Source: Halapricum desulfuricans
GTDB taxonomy: Archaea > Halobacteriota > Halobacteria > Halobacteriales > Haloarculaceae
NCBI RefSeq assembly: GCF_017094465.1
Contig: NZ_CP064791.1
Coordinates: forward strand, 992,001-1,056,000
Direction: 5' to 3'
DNA: 64,000 nucleotides
Made by a program: the position numbers and the translations under genes. Shown piece after piece: positions 51,607 through 61,393 of the stretch. Under the pieces are notes generated by a model, which was given only the letters and a program-made list of their open reading frames with translations, was not told the origin of the DNA and ran no database searches. The stretch's first letter is position 1; every line of letters starts with the position of its first letter.

Positions 51607-52086
51607 ATGGCAAAAATGAATCGAAGATCGATACTAAAAAGTATAGGTATATCAGCAACTAGCGTTCCAATAATATCGAGAGACGCAAATGCAAAGAGGA
51701 GAGGACCCCGACCAAAGATTCTAAAAGGCAATCCGTCGAATCCCGTTCGAAAAAATCAGGTATCGAGAGTTCGAGAAGCGGTGCTCGAAGAACTTGCCAA
51801 GAGCGAAGAGGCTCCTTCAGAGGTTGCAGTGACAGGCAATCCAGAACCAACAAACGGGCAACTCGTTGGATACGGAATCGCTATTCAAAATGGTGCACCG
51901 ATCGAGAGAATAAAAACTATTGATCAGCCATCCGATGACGAAAATCCCCACGGGCAAGGAAATAGACGGTCTGCACGGAGGGCCAACTTGTCGAATCAGG
52001 CAGCAGCGACGAGTATTCAGGACCGAGTTGAAGCTGCTCACGGGGATCTCGATCGCTTCCGCCAGCGATTTAAGGGGGATGAGTGA
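51607..52086 (+). CDS. Tat-signal-bearing protein of AT-rich cassette, unknown function
   Basis: A 159-residue protein with a twin-arginine type signal: NRRSILK near the N-terminus, then a short hydrophobic run (SIGISATSVPII) and a possible cleavage site after DANA. The mature part is basic at first (KRRGPRPKILKG), then mostly helical and acidic, with no Cys. GGAGGGAG ends about 7 nt before the ATG at 51607, a strong Shine-Dalgarno site in an organism with mostly leaderless mRNAs. It is the first of three tightly packed genes in a visibly AT-rich stretch. Some haloarchaeal Tat substrates carry similar short tails; I cannot name the family. The Met at 51616 is an alternative start. Confidence 0.65.
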   Translation: MAKMNRRSILKSIGISATSVPIISRDANAKRRGPRPKILKGNPSNPVRKNQVSRVREAVLEELAKSEEAPSEVAVTGNPEPTNGQLVGYGIAIQNGAPIERIKTIDQPSDDENPHGQGNRRSARRANLSNQAAATSIQDRVEAAHGDLDRFRQRFKGDE

Positions 52087-52088
52087 CA

Positions 52089-52811
52089 ATGCCTGAACCG
52101 GAGTGGACCCGTATAGGAGCCACCAGTACTGACAAAGATGCATTCAGTACTGTCAACGGGCCAGATGGCACAACTACGCACTTGCTTGGGAAGACTGATC
52201 TATACGTAGAGGTATATAAAGTTACAAATGATAGTCTTGCTGCGCAAACGAACTACCTATGTGTCCCCCATGTGAAACAATGGCCTGGGCGTAAATTGGG
52301 TGGGGGAGCTCCCGCTTACAACGAATACACGATGCTCAAACAAGACTGGTCGAATAACACTTTTGAGGGTCTGGAGATTACGGATTGGGGGCCAACAAGA
52401 CCCAAAACAGGAAGTATCGATTGGTCAGCTACCGTCTCGGCAGGCTCTGGTGCGGGCCTGAGTGTCTCCTATGATACTCCATATATATCGAGAAAAATAA
52501 TCTCCAAGTATAATAAAACTGTTGGTCAAGAATATACATATCCGGGATCTTTACACAAGCCGTTTGATGTGGAAGCACGGAAGCAAATTGTAGACTTGAG
52601 GAATTTTGGAGAGGCCTTGGTCGGTGACCCTCAGTGCCCTGGCCGGTGGTATCATCCATGTCCCCAGGAGTTGCTTTCCGTCAATATATCGTCAAAATTC
52701 ACAGCAAAAGTTGACAATCCATATTCTTCCCCATATAGACGCCCCTATCTAGAGATCACTAGTTCGATTGATATTGATAAATTTATAAGTCTCAGAACGA
52801 TTGGATTCTGA
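52089..52811 (+). CDS. Unknown 240-residue protein of AT-rich cassette
   Basis: A protein of 240 residues from the ATG at 52089 (242 from a GTG at 52083). No signal peptide or membrane helix is evident. The sequence is rich in Tyr, Ser, Thr and Asn and appears mostly beta: KTDLYVEVYKVTNDS, GSIDWSATVSAGSGAGLSVS and LSVNISSKFTAKVDN alternate hydrophobic and polar residues. Three Cys occur (NYLCVPH, DPQCPGRW and HPCPQ). Such alternation is seen in pore-forming and adhesive beta proteins, but that is only a pattern. It starts 3 nt after the previous stop and ends 10 nt before the next start. Confidence 0.6.
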   Translation: MPEPEWTRIGATSTDKDAFSTVNGPDGTTTHLLGKTDLYVEVYKVTNDSLAAQTNYLCVPHVKQWPGRKLGGGAPAYNEYTMLKQDWSNNTFEGLEITDWGPTRPKTGSIDWSATVSAGSGAGLSVSYDTPYISRKIISKYNKTVGQEYTYPGSLHKPFDVEARKQIVDLRNFGEALVGDPQCPGRWYHPCPQELLSVNISSKFTAKVDNPYSSPYRRPYLEITSSIDIDKFISLRTIGF

Positions 52812-52821
52812 GGTGTAATAT

Positions 52822-53007
52822 ATGTCCTGGACCCAACAATTCCACACGATCGCTATTGTCGTGAGTTTTTATCTCTTACATCTTTCAATAGCCACTATAA
52901 CCTTTGGCTGGCCTGGTAATGTAGTCGCATTACTATTCTATCCTAGTATTCTTATTTTCATAATAGGTGTGGCGAGCTGGCTCAAGACGTGGCGCTCCGG
53001 CGAGTGA
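52822..53007 (+). CDS. Small two-helix membrane protein of AT-rich cassette
   Basis: A 61-residue protein with two hydrophobic helices, TIAIVVSFYLLHLSIATITF and VVALLFYPSILIFIIGVA, joined by a short GWPGN turn, and a basic/acidic tail ending KTWRSGE. It is the last gene of the tight cassette. In toxin-immunity or secretion cassettes a small two-helix membrane protein is often the protective or export component, but here the role is not shown. It ends 40 nt before the convergent valS stop. Confidence 0.6.
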   Translation: MSWTQQFHTIAIVVSFYLLHLSIATITFGWPGNVVALLFYPSILIFIIGVASWLKTWRSGE

Positions 53008-53047
53008 TCTCGCCCGATTAGGAGTTAGTGAACTTCCTGGCTAGCGA

Positions 53048-55717
53048 TCACTCGTAGATCAGGATCGTCGCCGTCTCGGATTCGATGACTTCGACTTCCT
53101 CGCCGGAGGCCGCGCGGTGTTCCTCGATGATTTCGACGGCGCTATCGGGGAGTGTCACGACGTCGCTGCCGATGTCGACCTCGACCTCGGCGTGGCGGTC
53201 GAGTTGGCTGGCGACCGTTTCGGGATCCATCGATTCGAGCGCGGAGACGACCTGCCCGGCCTCATCGCGGAACTCCGGGCCGATGACGGAGTGGTCGGGA
53301 TCGACCTCGACGGGGACGAGCTCGACGTTGGGCACGCCCTCGCGCATCAACACGGGTCCGTTGACGGCTTCGCTGAGGTCGTAGGTGTCGATCGCTCGCT
53401 CCTCGGGCGCATCGTCGGGATAGACCTCGACTTTCTCCAGTTCGGTGTTCAGGGCCATTCCCTCGTCGGACTTCCAGCCGCGGATCGTCGAGGCCACGTC
53501 GACGATGATCTCGCCGGCCTGCTCGACGGCGGCCAGATTTTCGACTTCCTCGGGGTGGAGGTCGATATCGGGCCACTCGGTCGCGTGGACGCTGTCGTCG
53601 GTACTCGGAAGCGCATCGTAGGCTTCCTCGGCGATGAACGGGGCGAAAGGTGCGAGCATCTGCAGCGAGGCCGTCAGCGAGAGGAACAGTCCCTGACGGG
53701 CGGCGTCGCGCTCGCCGGGCCGGCCTTCGTACAGGCGGCCCTTGGTGAGTTCGAGGTAGTCGTCGGCCAGGTCGTGCCAGACGAACTCGCGGACCTCGCG
53801 CAGCGCCGCGTCGAAGCGGTACTCGTCCATGTACGCCGCGACGGTCTCGGCGGTCTCGGCGGCCCGCGAGAGGATCCACCGGTCGATGTCTCGATATGCG
53901 GGATTGGAGAGGGGCTCGCGGTCCTCTTCGAGGTGCTCGGCCGCGAACTTCGTGATGTTCCAGATCTTGGTGTTGAACCGCGAGGCTGAGGTGACTTCTT
54001 TCCACTGGAACTGCACGTCCTCGCCGCGCTTGCCCGCGAGCGCCATCGCCTGCCGGAAGGCGTCGGCGGAGTGTTCCTCGACGACCTCCTCGGGCTGGAC
54101 GAAGTTGCCGCGGGACTTGGACATCTTGTTGCCGTCGTCGCCGAAGACCATCCCGTTGATGAGGATCTCCTCCCACGGGATCTCGTCTTCGAGCGCTCCC
54201 GTGCGCAGGAGCGTGTAGAACGCCCACGTCCGGATGATGTCGTGGCCCTGCGGCCGGAGCGTCGTCGGGTGGAACTGTTCGTCGGGCCAGCCACGGACGA
54301 AAAGCGGCGTTATCGAGGAATCCATCCAGGTGTCCATCACGTCGGTCTCACCCACCCATTCGGTACCGCCACATTCGGGACATTCATCGATTGTAGGGTC
54401 TTCCTCGGTGGGTTTGGCCGGGAGTTCCGCGGGGTCGGCGACGTGGATGTGATCACACTCGTCGTTGGCACAGAACCACGCCGGGATCGGCGTCGCGAAC
54501 ACGCGCTGGCGGGAGATGACCCAGTCCCACTCCATGCCTTCTGTCCACTCCTCCAGCCGATCGTACATGTGCTCGGGGATCCATTCGACCGCCTGGGCAC
54601 GCTCGAGGATTTCGTCCTGATCGACCTCGACGAACCACTGCTCTTTGCTGAGAATTTCGATCGGCGTGTCACAGCGCCAGCACTGCCCGACGTTCTGGGT
54701 CGTCGGTTCGGTGTCGTTGAGATATCCATCTTCCGCAAGGTCCTCGGCGATGACGTCTTTGGCCTCGTCGATGGGTAGCCCTTCGTACTCGCCGGCCTTC
54801 TCGTTGAGGTGACCGTCCTCGGTAAAACTCATACGCAGGTCCAGATCGTGTTCGGCCCACCAGTCAACGTCCTGTTTGTCCCCGAACGTACAGATCATCA
54901 CCGCGCCAGTCCCGAATTCGGGGTCGGCCTCTTCGTCGGCGATGATCTCGACTTCCTGGCCGAACAGCGGGACCTCGAAGGTGTCGCCGACGCGGTCTGC
55001 ATAGCGGTCGTCGTCCGGATGGACCGCCATCGCGACACACGAGGACAGCAGTTCGGGGCGGGTCGTGGCGATCTCCACGTCCTCGCTCTCCTCGTCGGTG
55101 CTGGGGAAGGTAATGTAGTGCAGCGTCCCCTCGACGCCCTCTTCCGTCTCGACCTCGGCGTCGGCGATGGCGGTCTCACAGCGCGGACACCAGTTGACCG
55201 GGTGTTCGTCACGGTAGACGCGGTCGTCGTCGGACATCTCGACGAACGACTCCTGGGTCGTCCCCCAGTACTCGGGATCCATCGTCCGGAACTCCTGATC
55301 CCAGTCCTGGGAGAACCCCAGCATATCCATCGTCTCTTTCATCGCGTCGATCTGTTCGTTGGTGTGATCGATGCACATCTGGCGGAACTCCTCGCGCGGG
55401 ACGTCGGTCCGGTGGATGTCGTTGTTCTCCTCGACTTTGACCTCGGTCGGGAGCCCGTGGCAGTCCCAGCCCTGCGGGAAGAGCACGTCCTCGCCCTGGA
55501 GTCGGTGATAGCGGGCGGCGAAGTCCATGTAACACCAGCCGAGGGCGTTGCCGATGTGGAGATTGCCGGTCGGGTACGGCGGCGGCGTGTCGATCACGTA
55601 GTCGGTGTCGGGGTCGGCCGCCTCGGCGTCGTAACTGTAGAGATCCATCTCCTGCCACTGCTGGCGCCAGTGCTGCTCGCGGTCGTCAGGGTCGTAGGTG
55701 TCTGGAAGGTCACTCAT
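53048..55717 (-). CDS. valS: Valyl-tRNA synthetase
   Basis: Charges tRNA-Val, whose CAC isoacceptor is encoded at 36.3 kb. It is a class I synthetase of 889 residues. The HIGH motif is [14 protein letters not shown] near residue 52, the KMSKS motif is [11 protein letters not shown] near 545, and the editing domain lies between about 180 and 400. Paired CxxC-type zinc sites include [16 protein letters not shown] and CDHIHVADP with CPECGGTEW. The anticodon-binding helices and a C-terminal acidic extension follow. A 272-bp gap lies upstream with a TTTATACA box near 55829-55836, implying a leader of about 85 nt. Confidence 0.97.
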   Translation of the reverse strand: MSDLPDTYDPDDREQHWRQQWQEMDLYSYDAEAADPDTDYVIDTPPPYPTGNLHIGNALGWCYMDFAARYHRLQGEDVLFPQGWDCHGLPTEVKVEENNDIHRTDVPREEFRQMCIDHTNEQIDAMKETMDMLGFSQDWDQEFRTMDPEYWGTTQESFVEMSDDDRVYRDEHPVNWCPRCETAIADAEVETEEGVEGTLHYITFPSTDEESEDVEIATTRPELLSSCVAMAVHPDDDRYADRVGDTFEVPLFGQEVEIIADEEADPEFGTGAVMICTFGDKQDVDWWAEHDLDLRMSFTEDGHLNEKAGEYEGLPIDEAKDVIAEDLAEDGYLNDTEPTTQNVGQCWRCDTPIEILSKEQWFVEVDQDEILERAQAVEWIPEHMYDRLEEWTEGMEWDWVISRQRVFATPIPAWFCANDECDHIHVADPAELPAKPTEEDPTIDECPECGGTEWVGETDVMDTWMDSSITPLFVRGWPDEQFHPTTLRPQGHDIIRTWAFYTLLRTGALEDEIPWEEILINGMVFGDDGNKMSKSRGNFVQPEEVVEEHSADAFRQAMALAGKRGEDVQFQWKEVTSASRFNTKIWNITKFAAEHLEEDREPLSNPAYRDIDRWILSRAAETAETVAAYMDEYRFDAALREVREFVWHDLADDYLELTKGRLYEGRPGERDAARQGLFLSLTASLQMLAPFAPFIAEEAYDALPSTDDSVHATEWPDIDLHPEEVENLAAVEQAGEIIVDVASTIRGWKSDEGMALNTELEKVEVYPDDAPEERAIDTYDLSEAVNGPVLMREGVPNVELVPVEVDPDHSVIGPEFRDEAGQVVSALESMDPETVASQLDRHAEVEVDIGSDVVTLPDSAVEIIEEHRAASGEEVEVIESETATILIYE

Positions 55718-55989
55718 GGGTACGAGAGGTGTCGTGGCTGGTCGCCGGATCGGGGTGAAAACGTGCGTGCGTCGCTATCGTACTACCGACGACATCAGAG
55801 CCATGTGTGAACGATTACGATGTCGATTGTATAAACTTTCGCTTCCGGCCCGCGAGGAGCGTGTCGTTGTGTGGCCGTCGATGGTCGATGGCCGTCCCCG
55901 AGCGCGTTCGACGGCGCCGACGGTATTTTCTGCCGGCTCGACGGCTCGAACCGTCCGGCTTTTCACGTCGAACACGATAGTAGAGGTAC

Positions 55990-56712
55990 ATGGAGTGTCG
56001 GCAGTGTGCCTCGCCGCTCGAGCGTCCCGGCGATTACTGTCTGGTCTGTCGGACGCGTAATGCGGAGGCCGTGGTCCTCGATCTCGACCGGGAGCGAGCG
56101 CGGATCGTCTCGCTGTTCGATGGGTCGACCCTCGGCGAGCACACGATCACGACCACGCCCGAAGACGACGGAGACGCCCAAGTAGTCGAACTCCGGAACT
56201 TCGCCGGGCTCGTGGCCGACGAAGTCCGGCGCAAGCGCCCCGAAGAGGTCTACGTCACTGGCGATCGGGACGTGATCGAGCGCCTGCGCGGGCAGTTGCA
56301 CTACCCGTTCTACCGGGTTCGAGCGGACGATCCTGTCGAGCACGTGCTCGAACGGCGCGGCGAGCCAGCACTGGAGGTCGTCGATGCCGCGCCCGCGGAG
56401 AAACTCGGCGGCAGCCACTCGACGCTGATCGGCGGTCGGGACGGCCAGCGGGCCATCCAGACGGTAGCGGGCCACCCCCACGTAAAGAAGGTCATTCCGG
56501 GCCCGATCGACGCCGGCGGCAGCGGCTCACGAACGGGGGTCCGCGCGAAGGCGACCCGCGCTAGCGAGGACGGAAACGTCCGGTTGCTCATCCGGGACGG
56601 CTCCAGCGTCCAGGAGAACCGCGTCGTGACGACTGCGGGCGATCGCCAGCTCGGCGAGCACGTCCGCGCCGACCTGAACGAAGCGCTCGCTGAGGCTGAT
56701 TTGCAGGACTGA
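55990..56712 (+). CDS. DUF2103 family predicted metal-binding protein
   Basis: A 240-residue archaeal protein of the DUF2103 class. An N-terminal zinc knuckle (MECRQCASPLERPGDYCLVC) leads into an alpha/beta domain with VVELRNFAGLVADEVRRKRP. The region from KLGGSHSTLIGGRDGQRAIQ through HPHVKKVIPGPID is the family core with conserved His and Asp residues. The final strand RLLIRDGSSVQENRVVT resembles an RNA- or nucleotide-binding element. Function is undetermined. It precedes the L37Ae/RpoP/Pcc1 cluster. Confidence 0.8.
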   Translation: MECRQCASPLERPGDYCLVCRTRNAEAVVLDLDRERARIVSLFDGSTLGEHTITTTPEDDGDAQVVELRNFAGLVADEVRRKRPEEVYVTGDRDVIERLRGQLHYPFYRVRADDPVEHVLERRGEPALEVVDAAPAEKLGGSHSTLIGGRDGQRAIQTVAGHPHVKKVIPGPIDAGGSGSRTGVRAKATRASEDGNVRLLIRDGSSVQENRVVTTAGDRQLGEHVRADLNEALAEADLQD

Positions 56713-56925
56713 GGTTGTCTTCGGTCTCGAGCCACAGGGGCGTCGAAACGGGTCGTGTGCAGCGAGGTGGTATCGATCGACGGCCGCAGTCGTGATAAGA
56801 TGTCTTATCCGAGCCTGTACGGCCCAAACGCACCAGGGATATCCAATCTCCGGAAGCGAAGACCGGCGACCTCGGAGTCGCGACTCGCAGGACTTAAGAA
56901 TACGCTGGCGCGAGAGTACGGTACT

Positions 56926-57198
56926 ATGGCCGAGAAACGTACCGGAAGCGCGGGTCGGTTTGGTGCCCGCTACGGGCGCGTCGCCCGGCGTCGCGTCGCG
57001 GAGATTGAGGCGGAAATGCACGACGACCACACCTGTCCCAGTTGCGGCGAGGACCGAGTTGACCGCCAGGGGACCGGCATCTGGGAGTGCCAGGCCTGCG
57101 GTCACACCTTCACCGGTGGGGCCTACCAGCCCGAGACACCTGCCGGCCAGACGGTCCAGCGCTCGATCCGCGCGGCACTGTCCGAGGACGAAAACTAA
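56926..57198 (+). CDS. rpl37ae: 50S ribosomal protein L37Ae
   Basis: Large-subunit zinc ribbon protein of 90 residues. [20 protein letters not shown] is the basic N-terminus; the zinc pairs are CPSCGEDRV and [13 protein letters not shown]. The ATG at 56926 follows a CTTAAG box about 30 nt upstream. It is followed by rpoP and pcc1, a conserved archaeal cluster. Confidence 0.96.
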   Translation: MAEKRTGSAGRFGARYGRVARRRVAEIEAEMHDDHTCPSCGEDRVDRQGTGIWECQACGHTFTGGAYQPETPAGQTVQRSIRAALSEDEN

Positions 57199-57223
57199 CT
57201 GTCTCCAGCTATAGCATACAGAT

Positions 57224-57358
57224 ATGAGCTACAAGTGTTCTCGCTGCAAGCGCGACGTCGAACTGGATTCCTACGGCGGCGTCCGCTGTCCGTACTGCGG
57301 CCACCGCGTCCTGCTCAAGGAGCGCGCCCCGGACGTCAAGGAAGTCACCGTCGAGTAG
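57224..57358 (+). CDS. rpoP: DNA-directed RNA polymerase subunit P
   Basis: Rpo12-type subunit of the archaeal RNA polymerase, 44 residues. The zinc ribbon is [18 protein letters not shown] with [15 protein letters not shown] closing the second pair; the ending VTVE is complete. It lies 25 nt after rpl37ae and its TAG stop is followed directly by the pcc1 ATG. Length and Cys spacing match archaeal RpoP. Confidence 0.95.
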   Translation: MSYKCSRCKRDVELDSYGGVRCPYCGHRVLLKERAPDVKEVTVE

Positions 57359-57616
57359 ATGGATCACGAGGCCGTTTTCACCGCCGTCTACGAATCTGCC
57401 CGGCACGCCCGCCGCGTCGGACGCAGCGTCGAACTGGAAGCCGGCGCCATCGAGGGCGATCGGACAGTCGCGACCGTCGATCGTGACAGCGACCGTCTGA
57501 CTGTCGCGATCGAAGCGGCGGATCTGGTCGCGTTGCGCGCCGGGATCAACACCTGGCTGTCGCTGGTCGATGTCGCCGAGCGCTGCAGCGGCGTCGAAGC
57601 GGTCGCTGTCGAGTAG
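57359..57616 (+). CDS. pcc1: KEOPS complex subunit Pcc1
   Basis: Small dimerising subunit of KEOPS, which makes N6-threonylcarbamoyladenosine at tRNA position 37. It has 85 residues. The compact alpha/beta fold is suggested by RVGRSVELEAGAIEGDRTVATV and the C-terminal helix LRAGINTWLSLVDVAERCSGV. It starts immediately after rpoP. The HypF YrdC and Kae1-like domains at 45.2 kb are distant relatives of other members of this modification pathway, but act on a different substrate. Confidence 0.9.
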   Translation: MDHEAVFTAVYESARHARRVGRSVELEAGAIEGDRTVATVDRDSDRLTVAIEAADLVALRAGINTWLSLVDVAERCSGVEAVAVE

Positions 57617-57645
57617 TCGCGCAGATCGACAGTCTCGCTTGCCGA

Positions 57646-58788
57646 TCACTCCGGCACGTGGAACTCGATCGCGGCCCCTTGTCCAAAGCCGACACATTCA
57701 GTCGCCAGCCCCAGTTCCGCATCACGCCTGTGCATCTCGTGGATCAACGTGACGGGCAACCGAGCGCCTGACGCGCCGAGCGGATGGCCGATGGCGATCG
57801 CCCCACCGCTGACGTTGAATATCTCGTCGTCGAAACCCAGCTCCCGTTGGCAGTACAGCGTCTGAGCGGCGAACGCCTCGTTCAGCTCGACGAGATCGTA
57901 GTCGTCGGGATCGCGGCCGATTCGTTCGCCGAGCTGGCGGACTGCCGGCACGGGACCGATCCCCATCTCGGTCGGGTCGACGCCTGCGACCTCGTGAGCC
58001 CCCACCTCCGCCAGGACCGACAGATCGTGCTCGTCGGCGAACGACTTTGAGGTCAGTAGCACGCCGGCGGCACCGTCGCTGACCTGCGAGGCGTTGCCCG
58101 GCGTGACCGTCCCGTCGGATTTGAACACCGTCGGCAAGCCGGCGAGCGTCTCCAGGTCCGTGTCCCGCCGGATCCCCTCGTCCGCCTCGATGGTGCCGTC
58201 GTCGGTCTCGATCGGGACGATTTCCGCGTCGAAGCGGCCTGAGTCGGTCGCGTCGGCGGCGCGCTGGTGGCTCCGGAGGGCGTACTCGTCCTGGGCTTGC
58301 CTGCTCACGTCGTGCTTCTCGGCGACTTTCTCGGCTGTCATTCCCATCTGCAGCTCGCCGATGTTGTACAGTTGCGCGAGCCGCGGGTGGACGTTGTGCG
58401 TGTTCTCGCCCATCTTCACCCGGGACATCGACTCCATCCCGCCGGCGATCACACACTCACGCTGACCGGCAGCGATGGCGTCGGCCCCACGCATGACCGT
58501 TTCCGCCGAGGAGGCACACCACCGATTGATCGTCGTCGCCGGCACCGACTCGCCGAGCTCCGAGAGCAGGGCTATCACCCGCGCGACGTTGTTGCCCTGC
58601 TCGTCGCGCTGCTGAGCACAGCCCCACAGCAGGTCGTCCACGTCGTCTCCGTCAAGCCCCGTTGCCGCGAGCATCTCGTCGATCAACGGGACCGACAGGT
58701 CCTCGCTCCGCACGTCGGCGTAGACGCCGTCTTCTTTCCCCTGTGGGGTTCGCACTGCCTCCACGACCACTGGTGTACTATTTGCCAT
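57646..58788 (-). CDS. Acetyl-CoA C-acyltransferase (thiolase)
   Basis: Thiolase of 380 residues that cleaves 3-ketoacyl-CoA in beta-oxidation or joins acetyl-CoA units, depending on context. The nucleophilic Cys is in TTINRWCASSAETVMRGADA near residue 86. The other active-site parts are GGMESMSRVKMG, NVSGGAIAIGHPLGASGAR with the catalytic His, and the final Cys in ATECVGFGQGAAIEF. All are intact. No hydroxyacyl-CoA dehydrogenase gene lies adjacent. The ATG at 58788 gives MANSTPVVVEAVRTP, the family N-terminus. Confidence 0.94.
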   Translation of the reverse strand: MANSTPVVVEAVRTPQGKEDGVYADVRSEDLSVPLIDEMLAATGLDGDDVDDLLWGCAQQRDEQGNNVARVIALLSELGESVPATTINRWCASSAETVMRGADAIAAGQRECVIAGGMESMSRVKMGENTHNVHPRLAQLYNIGELQMGMTAEKVAEKHDVSRQAQDEYALRSHQRAADATDSGRFDAEIVPIETDDGTIEADEGIRRDTDLETLAGLPTVFKSDGTVTPGNASQVSDGAAGVLLTSKSFADEHDLSVLAEVGAHEVAGVDPTEMGIGPVPAVRQLGERIGRDPDDYDLVELNEAFAAQTLYCQRELGFDDEIFNVSGGAIAIGHPLGASGARLPVTLIHEMHRRDAELGLATECVGFGQGAAIEFHVPE

Positions 58789-58892
58789 TATCTATTCGTC
58801 GGGTACGGTCTTGTTAACGATTGTCCAACCGGAAACGAATTGGTCGGCCTCGTAGACGTGACCCTCTTGACGGTACCGCCCTCACTGGTCGT

Positions 58893-59963
58893 ATGGACGA
58901 CCACCAGCGGGAATTCCTCGAATCGCTCCTCGAGACCGCGTCCCCGTCCGGCTTCGAGACGGCGGGCCAGCGCGTCTGGATCGACTACGTATCGGCGTTC
59001 GCAGACGACGTGCGCGTCGACGAGTACGGGAACGCTGTCGCCGTGCACGAGGGCGGTGACACAGAGATCGCCATCGCGGGCCACGGCGACGAGATCGGAC
59101 TGATGGTCCGGGACATCACCGACGACGGCTATCTCGAACTGTCCCGTATCGGAGGTTCGGACCGAACAGTCACGCGCGGCCAGCACGTCACCGTTCACAC
59201 CGACGACGGCCCCGTTCCCGGTGTGGTCGGCCAGACGGCGATCCACCTGCGCGACCGCAACGACGAAAGCCTCACCGACGTGGCCGAACAGCACGTCGAT
59301 ATCGGCGTCGCGGACGGCGACGCCGCCCGCGAGCGCGTCGAGATCGGCGACCCCATCACCGTCGCGTCTGGGCTCCAGTCGCTGGCGGGCACTCGCCTCG
59401 CCGCGCGAGGGATGGACAACCGCGTCGGGGTCTGGACGGCCGCGGAGACGCTCCGTCGAGCCAGCGAGCGCGACGCCGAGGCGACGGTGTACGCCGTCAG
59501 CACCGTTCAGGAAGAGGTCGGGCTCAAGGGCGCCCGGATGGTCGGATTCGACCTCGATCCCGATGCCGTCATCGCCGTCGACGTGACGCACGCGACCGAC
59601 ACACCGGGCGTGCCCGGCAAGCGATCGAACGGTATCGAGCTCGGTGACGGGCCGGTGGTCACTCGCGGGAGCGCGAGCCACCCGCGGCTCGTCGAGGCGC
59701 TTCGGGCGACGGCCGCAGACGATGACATCCCGCTGCAGCTTGAAGCGACGGGAATCCGAACGGGGACCGACGCCGACGCGTTCTACACTCAGCGCGGGGG
59801 CATCCCGTCGCTCAACCTGGGGCTGCCGAACCGATACATGCATACCCCTGTCGAAATCATCGACACGGACGACCTGGACGCGGCTGCCGATCTGCTCAGT
59901 TCGTTTGCCGTCTCCGCGAGCGGTCATGCGCCGTTCGCTGTCGATCTGCCGGGCCAGGACTGA
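58893..59963 (+). CDS. M42 family metallopeptidase (TET aminopeptidase/endoglucanase-like)
   Basis: Dizinc aminopeptidase of 356 residues, family M42; archaeal members form dodecameric TET particles that trim peptides. Metal and catalytic residues appear in order: IAGHGDEIGLMV (His), ARGMDNRVGVWTA (bridging Asp), STVQEEVGLKGARM (catalytic Glu pair), AVDVTHATDTPG (Asp) and NRYMHTPVEIID (His). The beta-barrel dimerisation domain lies between about 70 and 165. The ATG at 58893 is chosen since upstream codons lack similarity. It lies between the thiolase gene and tRNA-Arg. Confidence 0.93.
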   Translation: MDDHQREFLESLLETASPSGFETAGQRVWIDYVSAFADDVRVDEYGNAVAVHEGGDTEIAIAGHGDEIGLMVRDITDDGYLELSRIGGSDRTVTRGQHVTVHTDDGPVPGVVGQTAIHLRDRNDESLTDVAEQHVDIGVADGDAARERVEIGDPITVASGLQSLAGTRLAARGMDNRVGVWTAAETLRRASERDAEATVYAVSTVQEEVGLKGARMVGFDLDPDAVIAVDVTHATDTPGVPGKRSNGIELGDGPVVTRGSASHPRLVEALRATAADDDIPLQLEATGIRTGTDADAFYTQRGGIPSLNLGLPNRYMHTPVEIIDTDDLDAAADLLSSFAVSASGHAPFAVDLPGQD

Positions 59964-60025
59964 CGGACCGGTGTTCGGCCAGTTCCCGATGTTCCCGGCG
60001 ATAATCCCTCTAGAACGTTTTGAAG

Positions 60026-60100
60026 CGGGCACGGTGGGATTTGAACCCACGGCCGTCGGATTAGAAGTCCGACGCTCTTTCCGGACTGAGCTACGTGCCC
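60026..60100 (-). tRNA. tRNA-Arg (anticodon UCU)
   Basis: The minus strand forms a full tRNA. The acceptor stem GGGCACG pairs with CGTGCCC and discriminator G. The anticodon arm TCGGA-CTTCTAA-TCCGA gives anticodon TCT, and the T arm GTGGG-TTCAAAT-CCCAC is standard. There is no encoded CCA and no intron. A TTTTAAAA box at 60123-60130 sits about 27 nt upstream of the 5' end. Confidence 0.95.
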
Positions 60101-60176
60101 TCGCTCTTCGGTTACGGCCTGATTTTAAAAACAGTAGTGATTGCCGATTGGCCATGGTGGTGTGCCTATAACGTCC

Positions 60177-61274
60177 TCACGCAGGGTCGGTTCGCTCGCC
60201 GAACCGCGATTCAGCGACCGCGAACGCGAGCGTGCTCGTCAATCCGAGTAAGGTCCCGGCAGTGAGCATCAGCGCCAGATACGACAGATCGGCGTACTCG
60301 TACTCCAGGAAGTACACCGCGACGGCGTGCAGGATTACCGTGATGGAGACGATATAGAACGGCGCGTTGAGATGGCGCCACTCGAAGGTCCCGGAGAGGT
60401 ACTCGTCGGTGACGCGGCCGAGACTGCTAGTGATGCCCGCCGCGGCGAACCACTGGATCGCACCTGCGATGACCGCGGCCATCACCTCGATGACGCCGAG
60501 CGGGTCGCCGTCGGCCTGGACAGTCTGAAGCGTCTGATACCCGCTGGCGCTACCGACTAACAGGAGCACACCCGCGACGAGATACGTCAACAGTGTCACA
60601 CGGCCCGCGTACAGCCCAGAGAGAAATCGATCGACAGCATCATCGAGACGGTCGCCGAGTCCGAACCCGCGAGAGAGCAGATACAGGCCGAGCAAGCCGG
60701 AGACGAGTCCGAAGACGTCGCCCTGCATCCCGAGCAGATCAGCCACCACTGCGAGCGGATAGATCAACAGCACGATCCCCAGTGGTACCAGGATCGTCCC
60801 GCGAGTCTCGGGGTCGTCCAGCACCTGTTTTATAGTGTAGTACATCGACTCCAGATCCTGGGCCTGCCTGACGACGACCCGACGGACGCCGTCGATCTTG
60901 ACCCGCGATCGGATCACCGGCACGACGCTTTCGTCCTGTGCGCCGTCGGTGACCAGCAGCGCGCGAACGTCCTCGCCCGGAGTAAGTCGCGCTAGCACTT
61001 CGTCGAGCTCCTCGCCGACCGCGCGGTTGGCCGCGACATCGCTGCCTTCGAGCCCGGTGACAGCCGCGATTTCGACGCTCTCCGCTTGTTCATCGACGAG
61101 ATCATCGTAGATGTGCAACCCCTCGAAGAGGACGTTGAGATCGCTGTCTTCGGGATCGGCAGTGGCGAACTCGACGGCGGCGTCCTCGACGGCGTCGCGG
61201 CCGACGACCGGCGTCTCGATCCCGGTCTTGCGGCCCACGTCGTCGTCCAGGTCGATGCACAACACCAGCAGCAT
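60177..61274 (-). CDS. DUF373 family membrane protein
   Basis: A 365-residue archaeal protein of the DUF373 family, function unknown. The N-terminal half is a soluble Rossmann-like domain (LLVLCIDLDDDVGRKTGIETP and DSDLNVLFEGLHIYDDL). From about residue 160 it has roughly five to six membrane segments (GTILVPLGIVLLIYPLAVVADLL, VFGLVSGLLGLYLL, VTLLTYLVAGVLLLV and others). The conserved acidic cluster near the N-terminus might bind metal or nucleotide. The ATG at 61274 is preferred over a GTG one codon upstream. Confidence 0.85.
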   Translation of the reverse strand: MLLVLCIDLDDDVGRKTGIETPVVGRDAVEDAAVEFATADPEDSDLNVLFEGLHIYDDLVDEQAESVEIAAVTGLEGSDVAANRAVGEELDEVLARLTPGEDVRALLVTDGAQDESVVPVIRSRVKIDGVRRVVVRQAQDLESMYYTIKQVLDDPETRGTILVPLGIVLLIYPLAVVADLLGMQGDVFGLVSGLLGLYLLSRGFGLGDRLDDAVDRFLSGLYAGRVTLLTYLVAGVLLLVGSASGYQTLQTVQADGDPLGVIEVMAAVIAGAIQWFAAAGITSSLGRVTDEYLSGTFEWRHLNAPFYIVSITVILHAVAVYFLEYEYADLSYLALMLTAGTLLGLTSTLAFAVAESRFGERTDPA

Positions 61275-61393
61275 CACGCGTCTGTTGGCGAGCCCACCAT
61301 ATGGGTTTTCGGCATCGTTTCCTGGCCGCGCTGATCAGACAGGGTGCCGACCACAGAACCGATCGCACGATGCGAGATCGACAGGCGAGCGTC

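Noticed and set aside
57224-57358. RpoP region as part of a longer frame in another phase
   Set aside because: The alternative frame around 57235-57486 is Arg/Pro rich and lacks family motifs; the RpoP zinc ribbon and adjoining Pcc1 are clear.
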